From Pseudomonas koreensis (GTDB lineage: Bacteria > Pseudomonadota > Gammaproteobacteria > Pseudomonadales > Pseudomonadaceae), in assembly GCF_025447595.1 (NCBI RefSeq), contig NZ_JAOEJU010000033.1, positions 1 to 57,940 on the forward strand: a stretch of 57,940 bases of DNA, given 5' to 3'. The translations under genes were made by a program, and so were the position numbers. The stretch's first letter is position 1; every line of letters begins with the position of its first letter. This document shows positions 7,257 to 15,617 of the stretch, piece after piece. The notes beneath the pieces were generated by a model that made no database searches, was not told the DNA's origin, and saw nothing but the letters and a program-made list of their open reading frames with translations.

Positions 7257-7999
7257 AGCGCAACCTTGGCCTTCTGACGGGCCAGAGTGGCGCCGGCGGA
7301 ATCACCTTGTTTCTCACGTGCCTGAGCGATCAATTCCCACAGGCTGGCCTGCAAGTCCGGACGACCATTGGCCATGGTCAGTGCGCGACGAGCGGTCTGC
7401 TCGGCTTGCGGCGCATCGCCCTGAGCCATGCGCACCTGCGCCAGACGGTAAAGCACTTGCGGCTCGCGCGGCGCTACACGCTGTGCACGCTCCAGACTGG
7501 AAGACGCGCCGTTGAGGTCGCCACCGGCCTGCTGCTGTTGCGCAGTGCTCAACAGTGCGAGAACCGGGCCGTCCAGTTGTTCATCGGCAGACAGACCGCC
7601 GCCGCTGCTGGCCGAAGGAATGCCGCTCGGCGTAGAGGGCATGCTGTAGCTGCCGGAGTTGATTGGCGCCGACTCGACCGGCGACGGGTTGTACGGTCCC
7701 GGCGTGATGCCACCCGACGCCGGGCCCGGAACGATCGGCGAGGTGCTGATCGGTGCCGAAGCCGCTGCGCCGCCCGGCACCATCACCACCACACCGGTAT
7801 CGCCTTGCGGGATCGCCTGGGTCTGGGCCTGTGCAGGACGTTTCACGGTCGTTTGACGGAAACCGCCATTGGCCGAAATGCGCTCACTGTTGGACACGGC
7901 GGTGCCGGAATCCACGACCGGAATCGAACCACGCTGTACGGTGGAGCAGCCGCTGAGCAAAGCCACGGCGGTCACCGCTGGAATCAACCACTTGTTCAC
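7253..7999 (-). CDS. Tetratricopeptide-repeat lipoprotein
   Basis: The 248-residue protein has a lipobox (ALLSGC, Cys18), so it is probably anchored to the outer membrane. A long low-complexity Gly/Pro/Ser linker (about residues 60-135) leads to a C-terminal TPR region with LYRLAQVRMAQGDAPQAEQTARRAL-type helices. It starts 16 bases after mrcB on the same strand. That position suggests a scaffold or partner for PBP1b, comparable to other lipoprotein cofactors of bifunctional PBPs. This role is an inference from position, not homology. Confidence 0.8.
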   Translation of the reverse strand: MNKWLIPAVTAVALLSGCSTVQRGSIPVVDSGTAVSNSERISANGGFRQTTVKRPAQAQTQAIPQGDTGVVVMVPGGAAASAPISTSPIVPGPASGGITPGPYNPSPVESAPINSGSYSMPSTPSGIPSASSGGGLSADEQLDGPVLALLSTAQQQQAGGDLNGASSSLERAQRVAPREPQVLYRLAQVRMAQGDAPQAEQTARRALTMANGRPDLQASLWELIAQAREKQGDSAGATLARQKAKVAL

Positions 8000-8015
8000 T
8001 TGAAACCCTCTTTGC

Positions 8016-10340
8016 TTAATTCATCCAGCCCTTGACCCAATCCATCACCGACTCGCCCGAGGCGGGGCTTTCGCCCGCACAGGAAGCGCCGGGTGGCGGT
8101 TCGCTGCCGCGAATATACGGCATCTGCACGGCGCCCGGACAGTTGGCATCGGAGCCCTGACCGGTGCGCGAATCAACCCAGGCCTGCACCACGTTATCCG
8201 GCTGTGGCATGTCCAACGGCAGCGGATCCGCCTTGCGCATGAAACTGGTCCAGACCTGCAATGCACCGGTGGCCCCGGTGAACGGGGTCTTGCCGTTGTC
8301 GTCGCGGCCGAGCCAGACCACCGCCAGCAGATCCTGGCTGAAACCGGCGAACCAGCTGTCGCGCGAATCGTTACTGGTACCGGTCTTGCCCGCCAGTGTC
8401 AGGGTCCTTGGCAACACGTTATAAACCGAACTGCCGGTGCCTTCACGCATGACCCGCTGCATGGCGTTCTGGATCAGGTAGATTGAGGCCGGATCGAACC
8501 GTTGCTCGATCTGGAACGGATAACGCTTGAGCGGCTCGCCTTCGGCAGTCAGGACGCTGCGGATCCCGCGCATCGGCGTATTGAAGCCGCCGTTGGCCAA
8601 GGTCTGGTACATCGTCGCAACTTCGATCGGGGTCATCCCGCCCGCGCCGAGCAACATCGACGGGAACGCCGGAAACTCGCGGGTCACGCCCAGGCGACCC
8701 AGCGTCTTGAGGACATTCGGAACACCGACCGCCAGACCGAGACGCGAGGTCGACAAGTTGTAGGAATGTGCCAACCCTTGATACAGGAATACTGTGCCGT
8801 GGGAGCGACGGTCATAGTTCTGCGGTTTCCAGACCTGGCCATCCGCGCCTTTGATCGAAAGCGGGTCGTCCGACAGCCAACTGGTGAGCGTGTACTGACT
8901 CGGTTTCTCCAGTGCCGTCAGATAAACCGCCGGTTTTATCAACGAGCCGATCGGCCGCACCGCGTCCAGTGCGCGGTTGAACCCGGCAAAACTCGCCTGG
9001 CGACTACCGATCATGGCCTGGACTTCGCCGGTTTCCGGGTTGGTCACGACCATCGCCGCTTCCACGTCGTCGGAACCCTTGCGACCGGACAGACGCTTGA
9101 AGGTGTCGTTGACCGAGGCTTCGGCTTTCATCTGCAGGATCGGGTCGAAACTGGTGAAGATCCGCAAGCCTTCCTCGGTCAAGTCTTCGTCGCGGTAGTC
9201 TTCACGCAACTGGCGTTTGACCAGATCGATGAAGCCCGGGAACGAGCTGTCGGCCAGCTTGCCGCGCGTGGTCACGCCCAGCGGCATTTTCTTCGCGGCG
9301 GCCACCTGCTCGGCGGAAGCGACACCCTGCTGCTCAAGCACGTCGAGCACCAGATTGCGTCGCTCCAGCGCCCGCTCCGGGTTGCGACGCGGGTTGTAAT
9401 AGGACGGACCTTTGACCATGCCGACCAACAGCGCGACCTGGTGCAGTTTCAGCTCGGACAAGGGTTGGGCGAAGAAGAACTGGCTGGCCAGACCGAAACC
9501 GTGCACCGCACGCTGGCCGTCCTGACCGACAAAGACTTCGTTGAGGTACGCCTCAAGGATTTCCTTTTTGTCGTAATGCAGCTCGAGCAGCATCGCCATC
9601 ATCGCTTCGGTGAGTTTGCGGGTCAGGCTGCGCTCGTTGGTGAGGTAGAAGTTCTTGACCAGTTGCTGGGTCAGCGTACTGCCACCCTGGGTCATCTTGC
9701 CGCCCGAGGTGTTGACCCAGACTGCGCGGGCAATCGATTTCGGCGACACGCCCCAGTGGCTGTAGAAATCCCGGTCTTCCACGGCGACCAGGGTTTCCAG
9801 CAGATACGGCGGTACCTGATCTAGCTTGATCAGAATCCGGTCTTCGAGGTTTTTCGGGTAGATGCCGCCGATCATCAGCGGCTCCAGGCGTACCACGGAG
9901 AGCTTCGAACCGTTGGTCGCCGAGAGTTCGGCCACGTAATCGCCGGAGAAACGTACGCGCACCGGCTGCGGTTTCTCGAGACCTTCATAGAACTGGAAGC
10001 CACGAGTATTCAGATCAACCGTGTTGCCATTGACCGCCGCCGCGCCAGGACCGTTGCTTACGGCTTCGCGGCGATAGCCCAAGGCATCGAGTTCGGTGAG
10101 GAAATCGTCCTTGCTCAGCTTTTGTCCGACGAACAGCTCGAGCGGGCGCGCGTATACCTTGGCCGGGATGGTCCAGCGCTTGCCGGAGAACTTCTCCTGC
10201 ACCACGGCATCGAGGTAAACGGCGAAGCCGGCCAGCACCACAAGGCCGACCAGACTGAGTTTAAGGGCCCAGCCCAACCATGGGCGCAGGCCCCGGGAAG
10301 CTGGTTTTTTAGGGGTACGGGGGGATCGAGTACGAGTCAT
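8016..10340 (-). CDS. mrcB: Penicillin-binding protein 1B, bifunctional peptidoglycan synthase
   Basis: The 774-residue class A PBP has a short basic cytoplasmic N-terminus and one transmembrane segment (about residues 26-46). A UB2H-like domain, a GT51 glycosyltransferase domain (catalytic EDRDFYSHWG, then GGSTLTQQLVKN) and a transpeptidase domain follow. The transpeptidase has SLIK (active serine), SYN and KTGTS motifs. It polymerises lipid II and crosslinks stem peptides in the periplasm. It diverges from the APH-kinase gene, with about 120 bases between the two starts. Length is normal and all catalytic motifs are intact. Confidence 0.96.
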   Translation of the reverse strand: MTRTRSPRTPKKPASRGLRPWLGWALKLSLVGLVVLAGFAVYLDAVVQEKFSGKRWTIPAKVYARPLELFVGQKLSKDDFLTELDALGYRREAVSNGPGAAAVNGNTVDLNTRGFQFYEGLEKPQPVRVRFSGDYVAELSATNGSKLSVVRLEPLMIGGIYPKNLEDRILIKLDQVPPYLLETLVAVEDRDFYSHWGVSPKSIARAVWVNTSGGKMTQGGSTLTQQLVKNFYLTNERSLTRKLTEAMMAMLLELHYDKKEILEAYLNEVFVGQDGQRAVHGFGLASQFFFAQPLSELKLHQVALLVGMVKGPSYYNPRRNPERALERRNLVLDVLEQQGVASAEQVAAAKKMPLGVTTRGKLADSSFPGFIDLVKRQLREDYRDEDLTEEGLRIFTSFDPILQMKAEASVNDTFKRLSGRKGSDDVEAAMVVTNPETGEVQAMIGSRQASFAGFNRALDAVRPIGSLIKPAVYLTALEKPSQYTLTSWLSDDPLSIKGADGQVWKPQNYDRRSHGTVFLYQGLAHSYNLSTSRLGLAVGVPNVLKTLGRLGVTREFPAFPSMLLGAGGMTPIEVATMYQTLANGGFNTPMRGIRSVLTAEGEPLKRYPFQIEQRFDPASIYLIQNAMQRVMREGTGSSVYNVLPRTLTLAGKTGTSNDSRDSWFAGFSQDLLAVVWLGRDDNGKTPFTGATGALQVWTSFMRKADPLPLDMPQPDNVVQAWVDSRTGQGSDANCPGAVQMPYIRGSEPPPGASCAGESPASGESVMDWVKGWMN

Positions 10341-10458
10341 GGCGGCGGATTATACGCACTTTATTCATACTCAACAGGAGCGCTCCGAGGTTTGCGTCGG
10401 GCTGGCGAGCGGCCATAATGAGCGCCTTGAATTTCCCCCAGTCTCTGAAGGATCGTCC

Positions 10459-12015
10459 GTGAGCCAGTCCCTGATCGCTGCCCTGCAAAACCCGGCCCTC
10501 TACCCGCACCCCGTCGAAGGGTTCCAGGTCATCGAAACCCATATCTCGTGGGTACTGCTCACCGGTCCCTACGCCTATAAAGTGAAGAAACCGGTGAACT
10601 TCGGTTTCCTCGACTTCACCGGCCTCGATTCCCGTGAGCACTTCTGCGGCGAAGAGCTGCGTCTGAACCAGCGCTTGACCGAAGATTTGTATCTGGAAGT
10701 GATTCCAGTGACCGGAAGTGCCGAAGCCCCGCAACTGGGCGGCGAAGGCCCGGCCATCGAATACCTGCTGAAAATGCGTCAGTTCCCGCAGAGCGGTCTG
10801 CTCAGCACACTGCAAGCCAACGGCGAGCTGACCACAGCACACGTCGACGCGATGGCCGAGCAGATCGCTCGCTTCCACCTCAACGCGCCGAAAGTTCCAG
10901 CCGAGCACGATGCCGGTACGCCTGAAAGCGTAATGGCGCCGGTGCGCCAGAACTTCGAACAGATCCTGCCGTTCCTCAGCGACAAGAACGACCTGCTGCA
11001 ACTCGAGGCCCTGCAAGCGTGGGCCGAAAGCAGCTTTGATCGCCTGAAGCCGCTGTTCGCCCAACGCAAGGCCGACGGCTTCACCCGCGAGTGCCACGGT
11101 GACATTCACTTGGGCAACGCCACGCTGATCGACGGCAAGGTCGTGATCTTCGACTGCATCGAATTCAACGAACCGTTCCGCTTCACCGACGTCTGGGCCG
11201 ACACCGGCTTTCTGGCGATGGACCTGGAAGACCGTGGCCTGAAATCCCTGGCTCGTCGTTTCATCAGCCAGTACCTGGAACTGACCGGCGACTATCAGGG
11301 CCTGGAAGTGTTGAACTTCTACAAGGCTTACCGCGCATTGGTACGTGCGAAAGTCGCACTGTTCAGCATGCCGGCCGATGCGACTCCGGTACAGCGCGCA
11401 ACCACCCTTCGCCAGTACCGCAACTACGCTAATCTGGCGGAAAGCTACAGCACTATTCCTTCGCGCTTCATGGCGATTACCCACGGCGTTTCCGCTGTAG
11501 GCAAAAGCCACGTGGCCATGCGCCTGGTCGAAGCGCTGGGCGCGATCCGTCTGCGTTCCGATGTCGAGCGCAAACGTCTGTTCGGCGAGCAAACCGTTGC
11601 CAATGATGTTCAGGCCGGGATCTACAGCGCCGATGCCAGCACCGCGACTTATGCTCGCCTGCATGAAATCGCCGAAGTGATCCTGCACGCCGGTTTCCCG
11701 GTGGTGATCGATGCCACTTACCTCAAGCGCGAACAACGTGACAGCGCCGCCAAGGTCGCCGAAGCCACTGGAGCGCCGTTCCTGATCCTCGACTGCAACG
11801 CTCCGCAAGCCGTGATCGAGAGCTGGCTGGCGATTCGTCAGGCGGACAAGAAGGATCCGTCCGACGCGACCCTCGCCGTGATCGAAGCACAACAGGCCAA
11901 CCGCGAAGCACTGACGCCGGAAGAAATCCTGCGCAGCAAACGCGTGCAGACCAATGAATCCGGCACTCTGGATACCGTCGTGGCGCAGATCCGCCAGCGC
12001 CTGCCAGGTCTGTAA
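10459..12015 (+). CDS. Bifunctional APH-like phosphotransferase / P-loop kinase
   Basis: The 518-residue protein fuses two domains. Residues 1-330 form an aminoglycoside-phosphotransferase-like kinase fold with HGDIHLGN (about residue 213) and the metal site VIFDCIEFN. The C-terminal 170 residues form a P-loop kinase with Walker A GVSAVGKSHVAM (about residue 342), like the COG0645 gluconate-kinase-like family. The GTG start at 10459 is chosen because GAAGGA precedes it and the N-terminus then begins at the conserved region. An upstream ATG at 10339 overlaps the mrcB start. The substrate is unknown. The APH fold alone does not imply antibiotic resistance. Confidence 0.85.
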   Translation: MSQSLIAALQNPALYPHPVEGFQVIETHISWVLLTGPYAYKVKKPVNFGFLDFTGLDSREHFCGEELRLNQRLTEDLYLEVIPVTGSAEAPQLGGEGPAIEYLLKMRQFPQSGLLSTLQANGELTTAHVDAMAEQIARFHLNAPKVPAEHDAGTPESVMAPVRQNFEQILPFLSDKNDLLQLEALQAWAESSFDRLKPLFAQRKADGFTRECHGDIHLGNATLIDGKVVIFDCIEFNEPFRFTDVWADTGFLAMDLEDRGLKSLARRFISQYLELTGDYQGLEVLNFYKAYRALVRAKVALFSMPADATPVQRATTLRQYRNYANLAESYSTIPSRFMAITHGVSAVGKSHVAMRLVEALGAIRLRSDVERKRLFGEQTVANDVQAGIYSADASTATYARLHEIAEVILHAGFPVVIDATYLKREQRDSAAKVAEATGAPFLILDCNAPQAVIESWLAIRQADKKDPSDATLAVIEAQQANREALTPEEILRSKRVQTNESGTLDTVVAQIRQRLPGL

Positions 12016-12018
12016 GAA

Positions 12019-12066
12019 ACTATTTCGGCCGTGAAGCCCTCGCTCGCTTCACGGTCGTCAAATAGT
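12019..12066 (+). terminator. Two-tier hairpin after the APH-kinase gene
   Basis: The outer arms ACTATTT/AAATAGT enclose the inner arms CCGTGAAGC/GCTTCACGG around an 8-base loop, starting three bases after the stop codon. There is no T-run, so it is more likely an mRNA 3' stabiliser or a weak terminator than a strong intrinsic terminator. Confidence 0.5.
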
Positions 12067-12106
12067 GGCACTATACTGGCGTCATAAAACCAACAGGTGA
12101 TTTGAC

Positions 12107-12451
12107 ATGAGCCAGCCGAAACTTCTCGACACCCCGCTTTATGCCTTGCTGCACAAAGACGACATCACAGGCTTTAACAATGAACGCCCGAAAGACGGCC
12201 CGATCGACATGGTTGGTGGTGACTTTCGTGGACTCGACCTGCGTGAATTGAACGCCGATGGCGTGGATTTCCGGGACGCCTACTTCCGTTCCGCCGATCT
12301 GCGCGGCATCGACTTTCGCAACGCCTCGTTGGAAGGTGCGAGCCTTGCTCATGCGCAGATTTCCGGGGCGTACTTCCCGCCAGAGTTGAGTGCAGACGAA
12401 ATCCTGATGTCGATGAATTTCGGTACGCGCCTGCGTTATCGCACTCGCTGA
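12107..12451 (+). CDS. Pentapeptide repeat-containing protein
   Basis: The 114-residue protein has consecutive pentapeptide repeats of the A(D/N)LXX type across residues 40-85 (DLREL, NADGV, DFRDA, YFRSA, DLRGI, DFRNA, SLEGA, SLAHA). They predict a short right-handed quadrilateral beta-helix. Only about eight to ten repeats are present, fewer than in gyrase-protecting Qnr or MfpA proteins, so a quinolone-protection role is not supported. It has no signal peptide. A TATACT -10-like box lies 30 bases upstream of the start. Confidence 0.85.
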   Translation: MSQPKLLDTPLYALLHKDDITGFNNERPKDGPIDMVGGDFRGLDLRELNADGVDFRDAYFRSADLRGIDFRNASLEGASLAHAQISGAYFPPELSADEILMSMNFGTRLRYRTR

Positions 12452-12470
12452 GTCTCGGAACACCCAACTC

Positions 12471-12497
12471 GTCCAGCGCCCCCGCTTTGCGCTGGAC
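12471..12497 (+). terminator. Hairpin after the pentapeptide repeat gene
   Basis: A perfect 9-base stem (GTCCAGCGC/GCGCTGGAC) lies 20 bases after the stop codon. No T-tract follows, so its efficiency is uncertain. Nothing else is recognisable in the gap up to 12670. Confidence 0.45.
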
Positions 12498-12670
12498 TGC
12501 GTGCTATTGGTAATTATCCCTCGCCCTCCCCATCCCGATTCATCAGCGCAAACTGACGTTTCTTAGAAGCGTTTGAGTTGAATCCGACCAAACAACCACG
12601 CTTTTCCTACTGATGGCTACACTCCTGAGAAGCTCGCCCACGCACCATTCGGCCGTCGCAAGGAGGCTTG

Positions 12671-12943
12671 ATGAATGATGAACTGCAACACCTGAAGAAT
12701 CTTGGCAAGACGTCGGCGCAATGGCTGCATGCCGTGGGCATCCACAGCGCCTCGGATCTGCGTCGCCTGGGCGCCGTGGATGCCTATCGGGCCGTGCGCA
12801 CGCGCGGGTTCCGGGCGTCGAAGGTGTTGTTGTATGCGATCGAAGGGGCGTTGATGGACGTGCACTGGAATGACATTCCCGCCGAACGCAAGGACGCTTT
12901 GAACAAGCAACTGGAAGCCATTTCTTCTCGCCACAAGAACTGA
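12671..12943 (+). CDS. TfoX/Sxy C-terminal domain protein
   Basis: The 90-residue protein consists only of a TfoX_C domain (helix-hairpin-helix-like: LKNLGKTSAQWLHAVGIHSASDLRRLGAVDAYRAV). The N-terminal TfoX domain of the competence regulators is missing. AGGAGG lies upstream, and the ATG at 12671 is preferred over the TTG one codon earlier. It is 14 bases before the cbpA-like gene and is probably cotranscribed with it. Regulation of competence is not implied by this domain alone. Confidence 0.8.
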   Translation: MNDELQHLKNLGKTSAQWLHAVGIHSASDLRRLGAVDAYRAVRTRGFRASKVLLYAIEGALMDVHWNDIPAERKDALNKQLEAISSRHKN

Positions 12944-12957
12944 CAGGCGCCGCACTC

Positions 12958-13749
12958 ATGTACCTGCTCGGGGAAAAATCGGCGCAGGCCGATGCATTGA
13001 TCAACCACTTGCAGAGCTTGCCTGCGCAATGGCTCGAAGGCCTGCCGCCGTGCGGGCCGGCCATGGAACTGGAAGCCACGGATGATCTGTTGGCACGTTT
13101 GCCGGACGACCAGTTGTTCCTGCTCACGCAAGGTGTCATCACTGGCCGACTGGGTGGTCGCGGTCTGTTCTATTGGCATGAAGGAGATTTGATCGGCCTG
13201 CAACAGGGGCCGGAATGGGCGGATTGCACGCTGCACTCAGACAACCCGCTGACATTACTGCCCTATCGCCGAAGCGATTTGTTTCAACATGTGTACGGCG
13301 AAACGTCGCGCTCTGAGCAGTTTCTGCGCTACCTGCTCGGACAAATGGCGCTGCTAGCCCACGCCGTTGCCGAGTTCAAGCCGCGCGAGTTTCGCAGCAC
13401 CAACGGTTTCAAGCGGGTTGAAGCCGGGGACGTTCTGATCCGCCAAGGCGACATCGCTGATCATGTGTTCGTAATTGTCGAAGGACACGCCGAAGCGTTT
13501 GTTAACGGGCACAAGGTAGGCGACGTACCCAGGGATGAAATATTCGGCGCAATGGCTGTATTCACCGGCGAGCCGCGCAACGCGACGGTCATTGCCCGGG
13601 AGGCAAGCACTGTAATGCTGATTCCCGGCGATCAGTTTCTGAGCATGACCCGCACCAATCCGAAAATCGCCCATTCCCTGATCGAAAGCATGGCGCGGCG
13701 TATCGACCAGTTGAACAAGCAGCTCACGGGACTCGACAGCCAAGGCTGA
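12958..13749 (+). CDS. cbpA: Cyclic nucleotide-binding domain protein (CbpA-like)
   Basis: The 263-residue protein has a degenerate N-terminal half and a clear C-terminal cyclic-nucleotide-binding domain. The latter runs from VEAGDVLIRQGDIADHVFVIVEG through DEIFGAMAVFTGEPRNATVIAREASTVMLIP, where the phosphate-binding cassette keeps its arginine. There is no helix-turn-helix, so it is not a Crp-type transcription factor. Length, architecture and location just before prrF match CbpA (PA4704) of P. aeruginosa, a polar cAMP-binding protein. The symbol rests on that synteny. Confidence 0.7.
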   Translation: MYLLGEKSAQADALINHLQSLPAQWLEGLPPCGPAMELEATDDLLARLPDDQLFLLTQGVITGRLGGRGLFYWHEGDLIGLQQGPEWADCTLHSDNPLTLLPYRRSDLFQHVYGETSRSEQFLRYLLGQMALLAHAVAEFKPREFRSTNGFKRVEAGDVLIRQGDIADHVFVIVEGHAEAFVNGHKVGDVPRDEIFGAMAVFTGEPRNATVIAREASTVMLIPGDQFLSMTRTNPKIAHSLIESMARRIDQLNKQLTGLDSQG

Positions 13750-13814
13750 TGCCCGTATTCACGGGGCGTTTACGCCATTGCCGGGACAAAACCAAAGAAA
13801 TGAAAAAACAGCAG

Positions 13815-13842
13815 TTGACTTGGTAATGAGAATCGCTATTAT
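13815..13842 (+). promoter_or_regulatory. prrF promoter
   Basis: The -35 box TTGACT (13815-13820), a 16-base spacer and the -10 box TATTAT (13837-13842) put the start site near 13849. The spacer and -10 are covered by the Fur box at 13822-13840. Confidence 0.8.
13822..13840 (+). promoter_or_regulatory. Fur box over the prrF promoter
   Basis: Fourteen of nineteen positions match the consensus Fur box GATAATGATAATCATTATC. The site lies between the -35 and -10 boxes, as expected for repression by iron-loaded Fur. Confidence 0.85.
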
Positions 13843-13848
13843 TATCAC

Positions 13849-13963
13849 AACTGGTCGCGAGATCAGTCGATATTCTGAAAAGCCCTTGGTTCGGACTCTC
13901 AGATTATCTCCTCATCAGGCTAATCACGGTTATTTGACCCGGTTTTTACCGGGTCTTTTTTTT
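13849..13963 (+). ncRNA. prrF: PrrF iron-responsive small regulatory RNA
   Basis: The RNA of about 115 nucleotides starts AACTGGTCGCGAGATCAG. It carries the conserved single-stranded core ATTATCTCCTCATCAGGC (13902-13919), followed by TAATCACGG, and ends in an intrinsic terminator. These match remembered PrrF1/PrrF2 sequences. Under iron starvation Fur releases the promoter, and PrrF with Hfq base-pairs near start codons of iron-using proteins (for example SodB and TCA enzymes), sparing iron. It sits between cbpA and the heme operon as in P. aeruginosa, but only one copy is present. Ends were set from the promoter and terminator. Confidence 0.92.
13936..13963 (+). terminator. prrF intrinsic terminator
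   Basis: The stem GACCCGG/CCGGGTC with a six-base loop is followed by eight T residues. Confidence 0.93.
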
Positions 13964-13976
13964 GCCTGTGGAAAAG

Positions 13977-14828
13977 TCAATTCTTGCCGAACTGTTTACG
14001 CATCTCGGTGCAATAATCCGGTTTCGGCGTGGCCGGTGTGAACCATACATAATCAGCCATCTCCGCCGTAACCTGACTGCCCTGCTCCGCCAGCATCAGC
14101 ACCGTCGGCGCATCGGGCGCGCCCAGATCCAGCACATGCAGCGGCACACCCACATCCTTGCGTGCGTGATACGCACCCGCCAATAACAAGGCAGGCGCGG
14201 GCGCCGCCAACAAACGCGAGGCCATGCGCCGATCCCGTTGTTGCTGAACGGCCAGCATCGCCGGCATTTGTGATGACGGCAGCAGGCCGCAGTGAGAATC
14301 GCCGATCTGCTGCAACAGCGTCTCTCTCACAGATTTGGCGTTGCTGCGCTCACCGCTCAAAACCGGAGGATCACGATAGAACGCGCGAATTTCGATGTTA
14401 TCGAGATTGGCCGCCAGCAATGGCCAGGATTGCGTCAGGGCGAACCGCACAATCGGTCCGTAGAGATTCCAGTCCCAACCGTCCTGCCAGGCCAATGCAG
14501 CGGGAAGATCAACCGGTGGCGTTGCGGCATGGCGCACGTCATCGACGCGCGACTGTTGATCTGGCGTCAGCATTTCCAACAGGAGACTGCCCTGAGGGCG
14601 CGCCGCTTCGAGGTTCTGCAACAGCCACAATTGAAGGGCATGGTGATCGGCGTTGTCATGCTGTTCGCCAATAATCACCCGCGATGGAGTGCTCAGTTGG
14701 GCCAGTAATTGCTGCGCCGTCAGACTCTCACCACTGCGCAAATCACGGATCTCGCCCACGACCGGCGGCGCCGCAACATGCTGGCAACCCGCAAGCCACA
14801 ACACCGCCAACAGCAAAATCCCGCGCAT
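13977..14828 (-). CDS. phuW: ChaN family heme-associated lipoprotein (PhuW-like)
   Basis: The 283-residue lipoprotein has a lipobox LWLAGC (Cys15). It belongs to the ChaN/DUF399 family of iron-regulated lipoproteins, one of which has been shown to bind heme. Conserved segments include VIIGEQHDNADHHALQLWLLQNL and the histidine-containing LLLAGAYHARKDVGVPLHVLDL. It is the last gene of the phuT-phuU-phuV operon, 21 bases after phuV. In P. aeruginosa the corresponding position is phuW. A role in heme handling at the envelope is inferred from family and context. Confidence 0.8.
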   Translation of the reverse strand: MRGILLLAVLWLAGCQHVAAPPVVGEIRDLRSGESLTAQQLLAQLSTPSRVIIGEQHDNADHHALQLWLLQNLEAARPQGSLLLEMLTPDQQSRVDDVRHAATPPVDLPAALAWQDGWDWNLYGPIVRFALTQSWPLLAANLDNIEIRAFYRDPPVLSGERSNAKSVRETLLQQIGDSHCGLLPSSQMPAMLAVQQQRDRRMASRLLAAPAPALLLAGAYHARKDVGVPLHVLDLGAPDAPTVLMLAEQGSQVTAEMADYVWFTPATPKPDYCTEMRKQFGKN

Positions 14829-14849
14829 ACCCTCACCTCGATGACGAAA

Positions 14850-15617
14850 TCAGCGGGCGATGATCAGCGGATGCCCGCGCTCCGGGTGCGGCTGCACCAG
14901 TACTTCCAGACCGAAAACCGCCTTCAGCGATTCCGGACGCAACACCTGTTGCGGCGTATCCAGCGCCACCGGGCGCCCGCCCTCCAGCAGCAGGATTCGA
15001 TCACAATAGCGCGCCGCCAGATTCAGATCATGCAGGATCACCAGCACCGCCGCGCCGCGATCGGCAAATTCGCGCACCGCTTGCAGCGTCGTGTGTTGAT
15101 GCAATGGATCAAGCATCGAGGTCGGCTCATCAAGCAGCAAAGTCTGCCCCGCCTGCCCCGGCCAGAGCTGCGCCAGCACCCGCGCCAGATGCACCCGCTG
15201 ACGCTCGCCGCCGGACAGCGCCAGATAACTGCGACCACTCAGATGCCCGGCATCGGCCGCCAATAACGCGGCAGCGACGATCTCGTCATCGCGCACCCGC
15301 CCGCTCTGATAGGGCAGACGCCCCATGCCAACCACTTCTTCAACTCGAAAGGCGAAATCCAGCGTCGATACCTGCGGCAACACCGCCAGCCGCTGGGCAC
15401 GTTGAATACCGCTCCAATGGCTCAAGACCTCACCGTCCAGCAGCACCTCCCCCTCGTGCGCGCTCAATTCACCGCACAACGCGCCGAGCAAAGTACTCTT
15501 ACCGGCGCCGTTCGGCCCCAGCACACCCAGCACTTCGCCCGGTTCGAGTTGCAGACTGACGTCGGCCAGAACGGTTTTGCGGCCACGGCGGATATGCAGG
15601 TTGTGCGCACGCAACAT
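14850..15617 (-). CDS. phuV: Heme ABC transporter ATP-binding protein
   Basis: The 255-residue ABC ATPase has Walker A GPNGAGKST (about residues 34-42), signature LSGGERQRVHLARVL, Walker B LLLDEPTSMLD and a switch histidine in VLVILHDLNLAARY. It powers import of heme across the inner membrane with PhuT and PhuU. The ATG at 15617 overlaps the phuU stop codon by one base, so the two are translationally coupled. The longer open frame extending upstream inside phuU is not part of the gene. Equivalent names are hmuV and hemV. Confidence 0.93.
   Translation of the reverse strand: MLRAHNLHIRRGRKTVLADVSLQLEPGEVLGVLGPNGAGKSTLLGALCGELSAHEGEVLLDGEVLSHWSGIQRAQRLAVLPQVSTLDFAFRVEEVVGMGRLPYQSGRVRDDEIVAAALLAADAGHLSGRSYLALSGGERQRVHLARVLAQLWPGQAGQTLLLDEPTSMLDPLHQHTTLQAVREFADRGAAVLVILHDLNLAARYCDRILLLEGGRPVALDTPQQVLRPESLKAVFGLEVLVQPHPERGHPLIIAR

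Noticed and set aside
10459..12015. APH domain as an aminoglycoside resistance gene
   Set aside because: It is fused to a second kinase domain and sits in the core chromosome. The family is not known to modify antibiotics.
12107..12451. Pentapeptide repeat protein as a Qnr-like quinolone resistance gene
   Set aside because: It is about half the length of Qnr proteins and lacks the long helix and loop features needed to mimic DNA for gyrase.
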